DNA of 64,000 nt. It comes from Hydrangea macrophylla. Taxonomy: Eukaryota; Streptophyta; Magnoliopsida; Cornales; Hydrangeaceae. Positions 52,465-64,000 of the stretch are shown here, one piece after another; position 1 is the stretch's first letter; every line of letters starts with the position of its first letter. The stretch covers positions 84,940,871 through 85,004,870 of the forward strand of contig CM066994.1 in NCBI GenBank assembly GCA_033977485.1, in the 5' to 3' direction. A model generated the notes under the pieces. It had not been told where the DNA came from and searched no databases. It saw only the letters and a list, made by a program, of their open reading frames with translations. The translations under genes were made by a program, and so were the position numbers.

Positions 52465-54871
52465 TGTAATAACTTGAGATTTTGAATAATTATTTATTAT
52501 TAGATTTTAGAACTCCATTAAAAATTTGGAATTTTTTAAAATATATTTGGATTTTTAGTCACAGGGGTATTTTGGTAATTTTTACCTATGATGTAAGTCT
52601 TGACCAAAAAGTTCAAAAATGAGATTTTTGGATTGAAAGGAGCATATGCTCAAATGATTCACTTTTGGTATTTTAACTTTTGCCATAACTGGTACGGATA
52701 GTGAGGTATAGCAGTTTATATGTGTGGTACCTTGTGCTTTAAGGGTTGTACCAACTTACTTACTATATGTAGACTATAGAGGGAGTTGGGAGATTTTTTC
52801 ATTTTCTCTCTATCTCTTCTCTTTCTCTCTCTTGTGGACATGATAGCTCAAGCTTCCATGTGGTTTTCAAGATTTGACCTTGGGTTTGATCTACTTTCTT
52901 TCACCTCTAGCTTAACCCCTTGGGAGGAAAATGATCCTTACGGCAAGGAGAACATAGGGATGCCTTTATTTGGCAAAAGCCCAAATAATTTTCTTGGAAG
53001 AATTTCTCCAAACTTGAGGTAGTTCCACATAACTCTTTCCAAACGTGTATTGTGTGTAAGTTAGTGTAAATCTAGAACACTACCAAATTTCAAGCATGTT
53101 TGCTATGTTTTTAGTTCAAACCTGGCTTTCTTGATTCTTTGCCTATGTGGTCTTGATGTTTATGTGTTTCCACTAAGTGCTTATGTGCCTTATGTGTTTG
53201 CTTGGTGATTGAAAGCATGTCTATAAGCTTTACTACAAGTTTTGATAGCATGCTTAGTAGAAATTTTAGAATGATTTTCCTATGCCTTGATATTATGAAA
53301 TGATGTTAATATACATTAATATTAACATAGATATTGTTCATTTTCATTCTTGAGAATGAACATGTCAATGAACACAAAAATGCACGAAAGGATTTTGAGA
53401 GAAAGACCTCCTTGTGTGGGGCTTTCTATTTGGAAAGGGAATGCTCTCCATGTGTGGGACTTACAAGATTTCAAAATGAGAAAACCCTCCTTTTGTGAGG
53501 ATTTTGTTTTCAAGATTAGATAATCCAGTTGTGGGTGTAAATGTGAGGTTTGGATTCATTAGGAACGCCATCTCCTTGTCTTACAAACCATAGGAATCGT
53601 AAGTTAAAGATCCCTATGAGGTGGTTAAAGGTCCCCATAAAGTGGTGACCCATAGACTAGGTGTTGTGTTGATAGTGAGTGTTTGGCAAACTCATGAAAA
53701 GGCCTACGAACGACATTGCATTGCTTCGGCAACTTCTTCATTTCATTTATTACACTCATATATGTAATACATGGGGTTGTGTTTGCTATATGTTTCTACT
53801 GGGCCATTGAACTCAGGGAACTACATATTTCCCTATTTCAGATAATATTGAGGAGGGCAACACTTGGTCTTGATGACTCGCGTAGTCAAAGATTGAAGAT
53901 CCCGTGTGTGGGAATTTTGTACTTATGTAATACATAGTTTATCTAATGTAACTTGTTTAGAGTTAGAACCTCGATACTTAGGTTTGAAATGCTATAGTTG
54001 CATGGTTAAGATTTTGCAAGTTAAGTTTTCATGTAGTAGTTTTAATATCGGACACTTGTTAGTCCGTGCTCCGATGAACTTGTATTCGTGTTGAAATGGG
54101 GTACATGTTATCCCCCTCATTCAAAACTTGCTACGTTGATTTTAAAACCATGTTAGGGTCTATTGCATTAGCATCAACATGTAATCGTGACATAAGTCAT
54201 TCCTTTTGTAATATTGCATACATATATGTTAATGGTTGAACCTCTTGATTCCACCTATATCTTATTTCGGTTGAGAGTGTGTTCATAGATCTTACCCTCT
54301 TTTATCTTTGGTTTTGGAAGCATGTTTATGGATTCAGACTTATGAGGTTATAAGTGTTCTGCTGCAGAATCCTCTGCTACTAAAGAAATGGTTGACTGAA
54401 TGGGGGTCCAGTCGACTGGATTCATTAAGTATTGAATCAATTTTCTCTATTATAATTACAGTCGACTATATTACCCAAGCAGTTGACTGGATTTACCCTC
54501 TAAGATTTTTAGCTCTCGGTAAATGGAAAAATAGTCGACTTACAGTCGACTGGGTGGCACCAGTAGAATAGATTTTCACTGCTCCTTTGCAAACCCTGTC
54601 GACTGGACTTCTACCAGTCGACTGGACCAATCATTTTTCAAAAATGTGCTCTCGAAATTTTCAAAACCTGTAAACCGGACCTATTATCAGTTGACTGAAT
54701 TAGTTATTTTTCTAAAAGTTTTCTCTGCATCTCAGAAAACCTGTCGACCGATGCCCCGATTAGTCGACTGGATCTGTAGTTTTCTAATAATCTTGTTTTA
54801 GACATGTTTTAAAGAAATTGTTGAGTTAACTAATCACCCTAACCCCCATTTTCGGGATTTAGGGCGTTACA
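52465..54871 (+). repeat. Tekay-like LTR Tk4 (2407 bp), inserted in Tk3
   Basis: Starts TGTAATAACTTG, ends GGCGTTACA, and is followed by an initiator-Met PBS, so it is a 5' LTR. It contains a CT-rich leader (52795-52840) and an array of AGTCGACT palindromes (54405-54775). No coding frame is convincing (52786-53022 and 54308-54571 are chance). The internal coding region and the 3' LTR are absent from the window. Confidence 0.82.
54405..54775 (+). repeat. AGTCGACT palindrome array
   Basis: About ten copies of cagtcgactgga-like units, some with one change, 20-60 bp apart, in the last 470 bp of the LTR. The sequence differs from the AATCGATT motif of Tk1 but has the same design, an 8 bp palindrome with flanking C and G. 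Confidence 0.82.
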
Positions 54872-54874
54872 GAA

Positions 54875-54886
54875 TGGTATCAGAGC
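54875..54886 (+). other. Primer-binding site of Tk4, initiator tRNA-Met
   Basis: TGGTATCAGAGC three bases after the LTR end; followed by ataactgggtcg. Confidence 0.88.
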
Positions 54887-56329
54887 ATAACTGGGTCGAA
54901 TACTTGGGGACACCGGGTTTATGAGTCCTGCATTATTTAAAATTTGAAGTTGTTGTGCAGACATGTTTACTTGTTAAGTATTATGTGCCTTCACGATAAT
55001 GTGTTCACATGCTTACATGCTTGTGCTACACACTTACTTGATATAACATGTGACTTGTTTAATTATGCTGTACTTGTAGAAAACTTTGGAACATTAAACT
55101 CTGGAATAACTTTCATATTCTTAAATTATGTTGAAAATTCTAGGTGTAACTCTAGAACTTCCAGTAGTCTTTTTCTCTCTTAGTGAGTAGTAATTAGTCT
55201 TGCCTTATGGAGTTACTCCTTGGCATCGTATATTAGTAATTCGAATCACTCTTTTGAGAGTTAATCTAATCGTTTGAGATTGTTTTGACATTATAAGAAA
55301 AGAATCATACTTTTTAGTATTTTGTCTTGATGACTCTTTGTAGTATATGATAAGAGATGTAAAACGGCTTTAATAACTCATTTTTATTTAATCTTGGTAG
55401 ATCTGATTGTAAATTTAACTTATTGATTTAACTATACAAAACATACATTTTATTTGATATATGAGGTGTTAACTAAATCTATGAGCTATTTTTTACAATA
55501 ATAAGTTTAAATCCAAGTTTAGATCATCTAGGTCAAGTTAAATAAGCGTTAGAAAACATGAATTCAATGAGTTTGACTTGAATCACAATTAAAAAAATGG
55601 ATTGAAGGGATGCCCAATTAAGAACGTGCATGGAAGTTTAATAAATCTCTATTTCATCACATAATCCTAACTAAAAGTCTACTCTAATATACTAATATTG
55701 AAATCGAAGCAATATAATAAAACAAACATATTAATTAAACTAAGAAATATATAAATAAAGAGAAGGAACATTAGAACCTGAATTAAAACTTCATTGAATT
55801 TGAAATTGCGAAGAAAGTTTGTTATCTTTTTTAATACAATCATAAACCCTAGCTATGGAATGTAGAAGAGGAAGAGAGGAGGAAAACAACCCTAATGTAC
55901 CCTACTCCTAAACTATCCTAACCCTAAAATATAAAATATATTAAAAAGCTGCTCATTTTTGTCCATAACACCCATATATAAAGATTACATATGGGTTGGG
56001 CTTTTATTTTCGAGCTGGGCTTTTCACTGATTTTGATTGCTTTTGCACTAATGGGATAATTGACATATCTCTTCACTCGGACCTCAGATTGACCTCCTAT
56101 TTATGGCTACGCGATCGTAACTCGTACTTCTACATTTTATATTTCTTGGTAAATCTTCCAATTTTGAAGTCTTTAATGTCGAAAATGGCATTTTCTCAGC
56201 TGCTTTTGTTGTTCTCTCCATCAAAATCACTTTTTATGTAACGGCTGCTTTCCATGACTTGTAAAATAGTGTAAATCCACATGTTTGAGTATCAACATCA
56301 TAGAAAACACTTAATAATTGATATGCATC
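54887..56329. other. Remnant of Tk4 interior and unassigned AT-rich DNA
   Basis: No gag or pol found. The first 300 bp resemble a leader (gttgtgcag then acatg). From 55550 it is AT-rich. 55985-56290 contains cttcactcggacctcagattgacctc and similar wording that I recall from the non-coding ends of several plant elements but cannot assign. At about 56330 the Tk3 LTR resumes. Confidence 0.45.
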
Positions 56330-57552
56330 TAAATCAAGGGTCCACCCACGTACAATCCCAGAACTTAACAAACCTATCTAAGTTCCATACTAACATTGAT
56401 ACATGACATCCCATTGTTGCTTGACTACTCTGATTGAAATGACATGGATGTTAAACTGATTTTCGATCGACATATTATCTAACGTCGTAATATTAATCCA
56501 TTAATCTTAATCATACTATACTCTCATGCCACATTATCTCTTTGTTATCGCATAGTCGCATAACGAAAGTATATAATGATAATTGAACAGTAAACAATTC
56601 ATATAATAACTAATAGAAGCTATCCATATTCTACAACTTCCAATCGATTGGGACAAAGGTCCAATCAATTGGGAGAAAAATAGTAACAATCGATTCGGTC
56701 ACAATTAATACCAATCGATTGGATGCTTTTGCAATCAATTGGGAGTCATCCTATGCCAATTGATTGGATAAAAGTCCAATCGATTGGGTCCTATGGCAAT
56801 CGATTGGGAAATAGCCCAATCGATTGGGACTTCGTCTTCTCCAGTGAGATGATAGTCTAGAGTTTTAAACGTTGAAGAGACAGTTTAGCTATGTCTTTCC
56901 TTCTTTAAATCATGTAAAACTCATAATGAAAGAGACCAAGTGAGTTTAGAACTCACCACAGTATGTGTGTATGTATGTGTGAGCTATAGAAGTTTGGAAG
57001 CTCAAGTTTTCTCTTTCTTCTTTCTCTCCTCCTTCTATGTCTCTCATTCCTTTCTCTGTCTCCTCTTTTTTCTTCTATATTCTTATTCTTCTTTTCTGTC
57101 CAGACAGTATATGTGTATGTATGTGGGTATGCGGGTGTATATATATGTGTGTATTTAAGTGTATATTTATATGTATGTAGTCTCTCTCTCTCTTTCCAAA
57201 TTCTATAAACCAGACCCAAGGCACAAAATGAATCCATATATATAGATAAATGAAGTACCACGCGTTAAAACTTCATGCAAACTTGAAGACCAAGTTCAAC
57301 TCCCTACCAATTGATTGGGAGCAGGGGCAATCGATTGGTATAAGATATTTATGAAGGTAGTTGATTGGTAAGAGGGCAATTGATTGGGAAGAGAAGAAAT
57401 CGATTGGGATATAGAAAGTGGCAATCGATTAGGAAATATGCCAATCGACTGAGACATCAAAATTACCAACAGAAGGGTAAGGATCATATATGTATACATG
57501 AATAATACCAAGTCTTATTTATTAATACACGTACGAAAATAAGGGTATTACA
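56330..57552 (-). repeat. Minus-strand Tekay-like LTR Tk3, U3/R part
   Basis: Read from 57552 it begins TGTAATACCCTT and aligns with Tk1 3' LTR 6821-8065: first palindrome cluster (57300-57440), TATA area, leader with microsatellites, donor-like GGTGAGTT (plus 56949-56957), second cluster (56640-56830), and the stretch ending gtacgtgggtgga. About 430 bp of the LTR between this part and the U5 part is missing or unrecognisable. Frames at 56940-57261 are the leader microsatellites. Confidence 0.85.
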
Positions 57553-58118
57553 CTTCTACCTTGCTTGATTGGTTTGGGGTCAACGAACTCGGAGTTATAC
57601 TCAAGAGTTTGACATGAATTAGTTTTTATTTTAAATTTTTTAATTTATGTTTTAATGTTTTAGAAGTGAACTTGATGTTTTACAATGTTTGAAAGTGTTT
57701 AAAACTCGAGATGATTGATTGACTTCTAGGCAGCATTCTACAGTAGGGAGGAATTCTGCCCAGAGGTCATTCGACAGGGGTAGTTCAACCGGTAGAAAGG
57801 GGTAGTTCAACCGGTCAAAAACCCCTTTGGTTTTCTCTTAGTTCTCCTACTTAGGGTGTTTTGGTTTTACTTCTAATTAAACATGAGGGGTACCTTTGGG
57901 ACCCCTTTGATCAATAAAAGTGTTACTTTTGAAAATTAACTTTGTTAGAGCGTGTTTTGGTGTGTGAGCTTAAAATCTCTTTGAAAATGTTTAGAAGGTA
58001 TTGAGTTCATGAGTCAAAACTTTTAGTAATGAGATTTTTGGAACTTTAATGACTTGAGACATAACTTGGTGGCATGCCACGTGTCCTAGAATCATCTGTG
58101 CAGGTTTAGGGCTTGACA
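57553..58118 (+). repeat. 5' LTR remnant of degenerate Tekay-like element Tk5
   Basis: 58118 ends CTTGACA, followed by a decayed PBS (ttgtattagagt at 58124, for tggtatcagagc). 57829-58110 recurs at 61930-62225. It contains two ggtagttcaaccggt repeats (57779-57817). The left boundary is unclear, perhaps near 57611. Confidence 0.65.
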
Positions 58119-58321
58119 TTTAGTTGTATTAGAGTAATAGGCTTAGAACTTTGGGTGCGAGAGACGACAACTTGAGTGTATGAAACTATGATGAGTACTT
58201 AGATGCATTGCAGGGATGTATATGGATATTGATGATGTGATATAAAGTTGAAATATGACTGTTGCATGTTATTTTGGCATAACATACATAGTATTTATGT
58301 GAGTTGATTGATAGGTAAGAA

Positions 58322-59901
58322 ATGGATCCTAACTGGGAGCATTCACCTCACTAGAGGATGGACCATTTGGAAGACGTGGTGAGTAATTTTGTAAGGTCGG
58401 TAAGTGACCGGATAATAGTAGGAGGTGATAGACCATCAAACCCACAACCACGACAAGAACGAGTATTATCGAATAGTTCTATAAGCGAAAGCCAAGACAA
58501 TTTGAGGGAGGTCTATATCCATCACTAGCCAATCATTGGTTGATGGATATGAAAAGAATTTTTTGAGCTGTGGATTGTACTGATGATGAAAAGATTGTGT
58601 GTGCTACCGATAGAATTGGTGGACAAATCAGCTTGCTCAAGGACTGCTAAAGGCATAGGGGAGATTCGTGAAGGAGTTTAACAAGCAGTACTTTTCGGCA
58701 TCCACAAAAGCATAAGTGAGTTTGGAATTTTCCAACTTACAACAAGGAGACATCTCAGTCAATGAGTTTGCTACAAAGTATAAGAACTTTTTTTTTCTGG
58801 AAAAATGGTAAATATATTCCAAAAAGGGATGGACAAAAAGTACAAGAGGCATAACCCAGGATGAGACAATAAAAACTCAAAACATGAAGACATGAGACAA
58901 AGCTCCAAACCTAAGAAGTTATAAATGTGTTATCCAGCATGTATAAGCTTACTGAAGCCAAGGATAGTATTTCCTAGGATATTACTCTGAATGGGAGTTT
59001 CAACCTTTCTAATTTGGAACTACCTTAGAATTGCTAACCCTCTTGTCCATTGGCATGATATTGTTTGGTTTTCAAGTTGTATTCTTAGGCATAGTGTCAT
59101 ACTTTGGATTACTATCCAGCATAGGTTGGCCACACATGACCAAATATACAAGGTCACCATTGGTCCTCTTGCTTGTATGCTTTGTCATAGCCAAATGTAA
59201 ACACATGACCACTTATTTTTTGCTTATCCTTATTCTTCCTGTATTTGGCAGGATTTGATGCATAGGTATGGAATGAGGTGGACTGGCAATGACTGGAACG
59301 ATATAGTTTTATGGATGTCTCAATAATGGAAAGGGAAGAAGGTTCAGCAAGTTATTCCTAGAATTTGCCTTGGTATTACTATGTATGGCTTATGGAAAGA
59401 AAGAAATAGTAGGACTTTCAAGTATACTTCCAGCCCTAAGGAAAGCTTGCTTAAGTCTCTATTAGGGTTAAATGGAAATTCCATCCTAACATTGATGCTA
59501 TAACCCAGAATTGAACCTAAGTATTTTTGTTCCTATGTATAAACTCTGGTTATAATGTTAAGTTTAAGTATAACAACTTACTCTATTTTGTACACTGATC
59601 CGTACCAAGGGAGGTGGATAAAGCCCAAAAATTTGATGAAGGATTGAGAGATAACATCCGAAGTCGTGTTGACACTCATCAACATCGGACTGTCGCTAAT
59701 GTACAAGATGTGGCTTTAATCATTGAAAGGGATATCGAGAAATATAAGCAAGGACAACAAGCTAAGCGATCGAATGAAGATAAGGGAAAATGGCAAGGTT
59801 TCTTTAAGAAGGCATTTTCAAGAGGTTTAGGCTCTAGTACAAGACGTCAAGGGGGAGAGTGTCTACTCTGGAGAGAATTTTCCATTCTATTCGATATGTA
59901 A
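58322..59901 (+). pseudogene. gag: gag remnant of Tk5, split by a LINE
   Basis: ATG at 58322 (MDPNWEHSPH then stop), with many stops after it. The left part ends SVNEFATKYKN at 58786. After the LINE and its target duplication the protein resumes LLYFVH, then KAQKFDEGLRDNIRSRVDTH...VQDVALIIERDIEKYKQ (59614-59901), the typical end of a Tekay gag. Dead copy of the capsid gene. Confidence 0.75.
58787..59565 (-). mobile_element. 5'-inverted, truncated LINE insertion in Tk5 gag
   Basis: Flanked by a 12 bp duplication with one mismatch (58775-58786 aagtataagaac and 59566-59577 aagtataacaac). It begins with a T run, the complement of a poly(A) tail, then the complement of a plant LINE 3' UTR (58797-58850). 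From about 58990 to 59480 it reads in the plus direction as the zinc-binding RT end of a LINE (HWHDIVWFSSCILRHSVILW, THDHLFFAYPYSSCIWQDLM, with one stop). The two parts point in opposite directions, as in twin-priming integration. Confidence 0.75.
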
Positions 59902-61910
59902 TCGTCTTACACGAGGGTTTGCCATATGACATTGGTATACAATATTTTTAAGAAGATGGGATATATTGCTAGATATTGTCCACACGTCAGGGCCAGAGCA
60001 CGACAGACTCTAATCAGGATATGAGGAAAACATGCTACACATGTGGTGTGCTAGGACATCACTCTGAAGATTGCCTAACAAAGAAACAATAAGGCACAAG
60101 CTCAATGGCTACAACCTGAGCAAGATTTGGAACCAATGTGGATAAGGGAAAGGTGGTCGAGCCAAGGTAAGGGAGGTTTTTCCAATTAGTACCGGGAGAT
60201 GTTTTAGACATCAAGCCCATTGTATTAGGTATATTACCAATTTGTTCACATCCAGCTCATGTTTTAATAGATTTAGGGTCAACACATTCGTTTATTATAC
60301 ATGGATTTGTAAACATCTAAATAGTATGTCCGAACCCATAGGATATGAATTGTCAATATCCTTACCTCTAAGTAAGCCCATGATGACTTCTTCAGTATTC
60401 AAAGCATCTGATATTCGGTAAATGATATGGAGCTGACCGTTGACTTAATACCATTGACCGTCAATTACTTTGATATGATTTTGGGTATGGATTGGTTGTT
60501 CATAAACCAAGCCTCTATCAATTGTGAACAGAAAAGAGTTATTTTCTAACCACTAGGACGGGGATAGTTTATCTTTCAGGGAATTGGTATTGTGGCACCA
60601 CCATTCTTAGTATCGGTGATTCAGGCAGGCAAACTATTGAAGCAGGGTTTTCAGGGATTCTTATATTCTATGATTGACATATGTGACACGGGAATTACAG
60701 TGGAAGACATATTAGTGGTACAGAAGTTTCTAGATGTATTTCCTGAAGACTTGCCAAATGAGCTAATAGAGCGAGCAATTGAATTTACCATTGAGGTAGC
60801 TTCAGGATCTCACTCGATATCAAAGACACCATATAGAATGGCACCGGTAGAGCTAAAAGAGTTGAAGATTCAGTTGTAAGAACTTTTGGACAAGGGAATT
60901 ATTCAACCTAGTGTATCGCCGTGAGGTGCACCTGTCTTATTCATAAAGAAGAAAGATGGAACTATGAGAATGTGCATTGACTATCGGGAGTTAAACAAGC
61001 TGATTATCAAGAATAAGTGTCCGTTGCCCATAATCGATGATCTACTAGACCAACTTCAAGGAACTCAAATATTTTCTAAAATTGACTTGCGATCAGCTAT
61101 CACTAGTTGAAGGTAAAGGAAGAGGATGTAGAAGAGACTACATTTACGACCCGCTATGGCACTAAGAGTTTCTAGTCATGACATTTGGGGTTACTAATGC
61201 GCCAACGCCATTCATGGACTTGATGTATCGGGTATTTAAAGATTATTTGGATGAGTTTGTAATTATTTTCATAGATGACATCTTGACATATTCTACAAGC
61301 GTAGAAGACCATGACAGACATTTACGATTAATTTTACAAAGACTTCAAGAAAAGAAGCTGTTTGGGAAGCTGAAGAAGTATGAGTTTTGGTTGACATAGA
61401 TTGCCTTTTTGGGGCATGTGATATCAAAGGAAGGTGTATTAGTAGATCCACATAAATTTGAAGCTATAGCTAATTGGAATTCGCTAACAAATGTGCAGAG
61501 GAAAGAAGCTTTTTGAGGTTAGTTGGTTACTACCGGAGGTTTGTGGAGCATTTATCAAGAGTTGCAATGCCTATGACTCGACTGATGAGAAAAGATGTAC
61601 CAATTATTTGGAGTCCCAAGTGTGGGGAAAGCTGTATGGAGTTGAAGACTCGACTAATGTCAGCACTGATCTTGACTATTCCTTCGGTTACTAAGGGGTT
61701 TATTATTTACAATGATTCTTCACATCAGAGATTGGGATGTGTATTGATGCAAAACAATAAAGTAATTGCGTATGCTTCACGACATCTGAGACCACATGAG
61801 ATCAATTACCTGACACATGATTTGGAGTTAGGTAATTTATGCTTTGCAAATTTTAGTGGTATTATTTGTACGGGGAGAAGTGTAAGATTTACACCAACCA
61901 CAAAAGTTTG
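59902..61910 (+). pseudogene. pol: pol remnant of Tk5 (protease, RT, part of RNase H)
   Basis: Pieces in several frames: a CCHC knuckle (CYTCGVLGHHSEDC, near 60034), a protease core with LIDLGSTHSFI (DLG instead of DTG, near 60270), and RT ([39 protein letters not shown]; catalytic FIDDILTYS near 61268). RNase H ends at [15 protein letters not shown] near 61860. Integrase is absent: an internal deletion joins RNase H directly to the 3' LTR remnant. Numerous stops. Confidence 0.82.
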
Positions 61911-62228
61911 ACTATTCCTCCCTGCTGTATGTTGAAAACCCTCTGGTTTCTCCTAGTTCTCCTACTCAGGATGTTTGGTTTTACTTCTAATTAAATATGA
62001 TGGTGCCTTTGGGACTCATTTGACCTATAAACGTTTTACTTTCGAAACAAACTTCGTTAGGGTGTGTTTGGTTGTGTGAGTTTAAAATCTCTTTGACAAT
62101 GTTTAGAAAGTATAGAGTTCATGAGTCCAAACTTTTGCTAATGAGGTTTTTGGAGCTTTAATGACTTAACGTGCCTTGGTGGCATGCCACATGTCCTAGA
62201 ATTGACTTTGTGGTTCTGGGGTGTGGCA
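61911..62228 (+). repeat. 3' LTR remnant of Tk5
   Basis: Aligns with 57829-58118 over its length at visibly lower identity than the other LTR pairs (ctcctagttctcctactcagg, ttggtggcatgccac). Ends GTGTGGCA. It starts inside the LTR, so the U3 end was lost with integrase. Confidence 0.7.
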
Positions 62229-63707
62229 TCTTCCCCTCCCCCCACTGGTTGGTCATGAATTTAGTGAGAAAAAAAATATATATGCTGAGACTTTGTTTGG
62301 TTCTTGGACTTAGAGAGGGAGAGGGAAAAAGGAAAAAGAACCTAGATGAAATTCTTTTCCTTTGGTCAAGAAAGATAACGATGAGAGGATTTGAATCTCC
62401 ATAGGTGATTCTAGTTGCTTGCCCCCTCCAGTTATTCTTCAGTCGGAATGAGTGGGCATTGTTGGGTTTTGCTGTGGGCCAGTGTGGGGCTTTGGGGCTT
62501 TGGTGTGTGTGTGTGTGTGGGGTGTGTGTGTATTCACTCCGAATCCAGGTAAGTATAAAAAAAAAAAAAAGAAATAAAGATAATGATGAGAAAAATAGGA
62601 AAGAAAAGAGAATAATTTAGAAAATAAATTAGATATTTTAAATATTTGAGAGTCATTTCCCTTTCATTATTCCTATATTACAATTATATTTTATATTTGT
62701 TTTTTTTAATGTTACGAGCGTTATTTAAGTATGGAGAAAAATACAAGAAAATTGTTTTCCTTCTTGGTATTCTGTCCCCTTAGCTTTTCCTTCTCTAAAT
62801 CTGCAAACCAAATAGAGCCTAAGGCTATGGTTGGTTCTATAGATTTTGTGAGGGAAAAGAAAAAAGAAAAGTAAAAATAGAGGGATAGCTCTTTCCTCCG
62901 TATTTTCCTCAGTGCTTTTCTCCATGCTTAAATTAAGTTGGAAATGATAATTTTTGACATATACTTGTAAGGGATATTTGGTCATAGACCCCTAAAAATT
63001 AATTTTATAGCCAAAAACCCACACGATTTGGCCATGTTTTAAAAAACCCCTTGCTACTTCTTTTTTTATTCAGCGAAAATCCCCTTTGATAGATAAAAAC
63101 ATATAATATTATCTGTTTAACGAAAATGATCATAATTTCCTCATTTTTTTGGCCTTTGCGATGATTAATTTTAATTTATTTGTATTTCATGTATTTTTTT
63201 GAGATCTACGCATTGGACTTGGAATTTTTAAATTTTTTTTTTTTATAAAAGGATAAGTTACAGCCTGGTTTTGGGATTTATCTATCTAACATATAATATT
63301 ATTGTTCAATTTTAAACCACCATAACTTTCTCAATTCTTAGGCTTTTTGGCTGATATTTTTGTAATTTCCTGCATTTTTTAAGATCCATGCATCTACGGT
63401 GCCAATTTTACGAAAATAATATATTTTTATTATATTTATGCAAAAAATACAATTTTCCATATTTATTTAATGTTTAGTTTTTTTTCTCAGCATTTCATAG
63501 TCAATATAGATCTTGTTTGATTGATCTCATTTTGCTGATTCTAAAATATCAAATTTTACAATAAAAATGAACTTGAACAAAAGTTGCAGCAATTTGAAGC
63601 TGTTTTGACATAAAAAGAACCTAATAAGTTGAAGAAAAATAGCATGAGTTTTATCTAAGAACAAATTTTTTTTTTTGAGGGGATTATGAACGAAGCTCCG
63701 TATGTAA
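62229..63707. other. AT-rich intergenic DNA, no gene seen
   Basis: Contains a TG microsatellite (62502-62530), A/G- and T-rich runs, and a pair of similar cataact/catataatatta segments near 63090 and 63290 (about 200 bp apart). No coding frame or RNA gene recognised. Confidence 0.5.
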
Positions 63708-63899
63708 ATAAAGGAAGAGTAATATTTGGGATACAACCTTCATACAACTTTCATACAACCTCCCCAAAAGATGTGTCTATCTCTCTCCTGTGATGTCACT
63801 GGACCCCACAGTGACACAGGAAAGAGATAGACACATCTTTTGGAGAGGTTGTATGAAAGTTGTATGAAGGTTGTGTCCCAAGTATTACCCATAAAGGAA
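63708..63899. mobile_element. Mutator-like foldback MITE (174 bp) with 9 bp duplication
   Basis: The element at 63717-63890 is almost one hairpin: long terminal inverted repeats (starting GAGTAATATTTGGGATACAA, with the other end complementary at most positions) reach to about 63790 and 63812. Flanked by a perfect 9 bp direct repeat ATAAAGGAA (63708-63716, 63891-63899). Non-coding; moved by a Mutator-type transposase elsewhere. Confidence 0.85.
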
Positions 63900-64000
63900 A
63901 GAGGAAGGAAATATGCTTACAGAATTCAACAATTTTAATTTTGGTTCTTACTCTTTTTTCTTTTGCTCTCTTACACTGTTTTTTCCTCACTAATCAAACA

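Noticed and set aside
52786..53022. 78-codon frame in Tk4 LTR
   Set aside because: Lies in CT-rich leader, no similarity between LTR families, no known domain.
62502..62530. TG-rich sequence as telomere-like repeat
   Set aside because: Simple TG dinucleotides, not the plant TTTAGGG repeat.

Overview
This is plant nuclear DNA, very probably from a flowering plant, and nearly all of it is nested transposable elements. The evidence is Ty3/gypsy LTR retrotransposons of the chromovirus (Tekay/Del-like) and Tat/Ogre types, with plant primer-binding sites (initiator tRNA-Met and tRNA-Arg), plant mobile domain (PMD) genes, a plant LINE fragment, and Stowaway-like and Mutator-like MITEs. I found no intact host gene, rRNA or functional tRNA gene. 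Families were named from motifs I recognise, without any database search.

Layout. (1) 1-9043: a young Tekay-like element (Tk1), cut by the window start, with acidic ORF1, gag, protease, RT, RNase H, integrase, chromodomain and a 2.2 kb 3' LTR. (2) 9044-15443: a staircase of right-hand halves of nested insertions, each ending exactly at an LTR terminus: a minus-strand Tat LTR, an Athila-like 3' end, a 43 bp Tat-B-type terminus, a Tekay-like LTR fragment and another minus-strand Tat LTR. (3) 15444-17884: intergenic DNA with MITEs and a tandem duplication. (4) 17885-50120: a very large Tat/Ogre element (Tat-A) bounded by a perfect 5 bp duplication (CCTAC). Its 5' LTR is split by a second element, Tat-B (18364-31977), which has 4.2 kb LTRs and only a gag remnant. 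A deletion at 31975 fused the 3' LTR of Tat-B to the end of the 5' LTR of Tat-A. (5) 50126-51260: remains of a PMD gene into which Tat-A inserted. (6) 51882-57552: a minus-strand Tekay-like LTR split by another Tekay-like LTR with its PBS. (7) 57553-62228: a degenerate Tekay-like element with a LINE inserted in gag. (8) 62229-64000: AT-rich DNA with one MITE.

How the parts work together. In each autonomous element the LTR supplies the promoter (TATA boxes are visible), a tRNA primes reverse transcription at the PBS, gag packages the RNA, and protease, RT, RNase H and integrase copy and insert it. Tat-A also carries, downstream of pol and on the opposite strand, two extra genes: a six-exon PMD gene and a second PMD-like ORF. 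Arrays of one GC-rich palindrome (core GGCACTCA/TGAGTGCC) lie upstream of both antisense genes and upstream of the LTR TATA boxes of Tat-A and Tat-B, which suggests a shared regulatory module. The Tat-A PBS is complementary to about 51 nt of tRNA-Arg, the whole 3' part of the molecule. Tat-A and Tat-B also share a repeated non-coding hairpin motif in the same layout. Tekay-type LTRs share a small reading frame with a conserved Asp/Gly/Tyr-rich end, and bipartite arrays of palindromic 8-mers.
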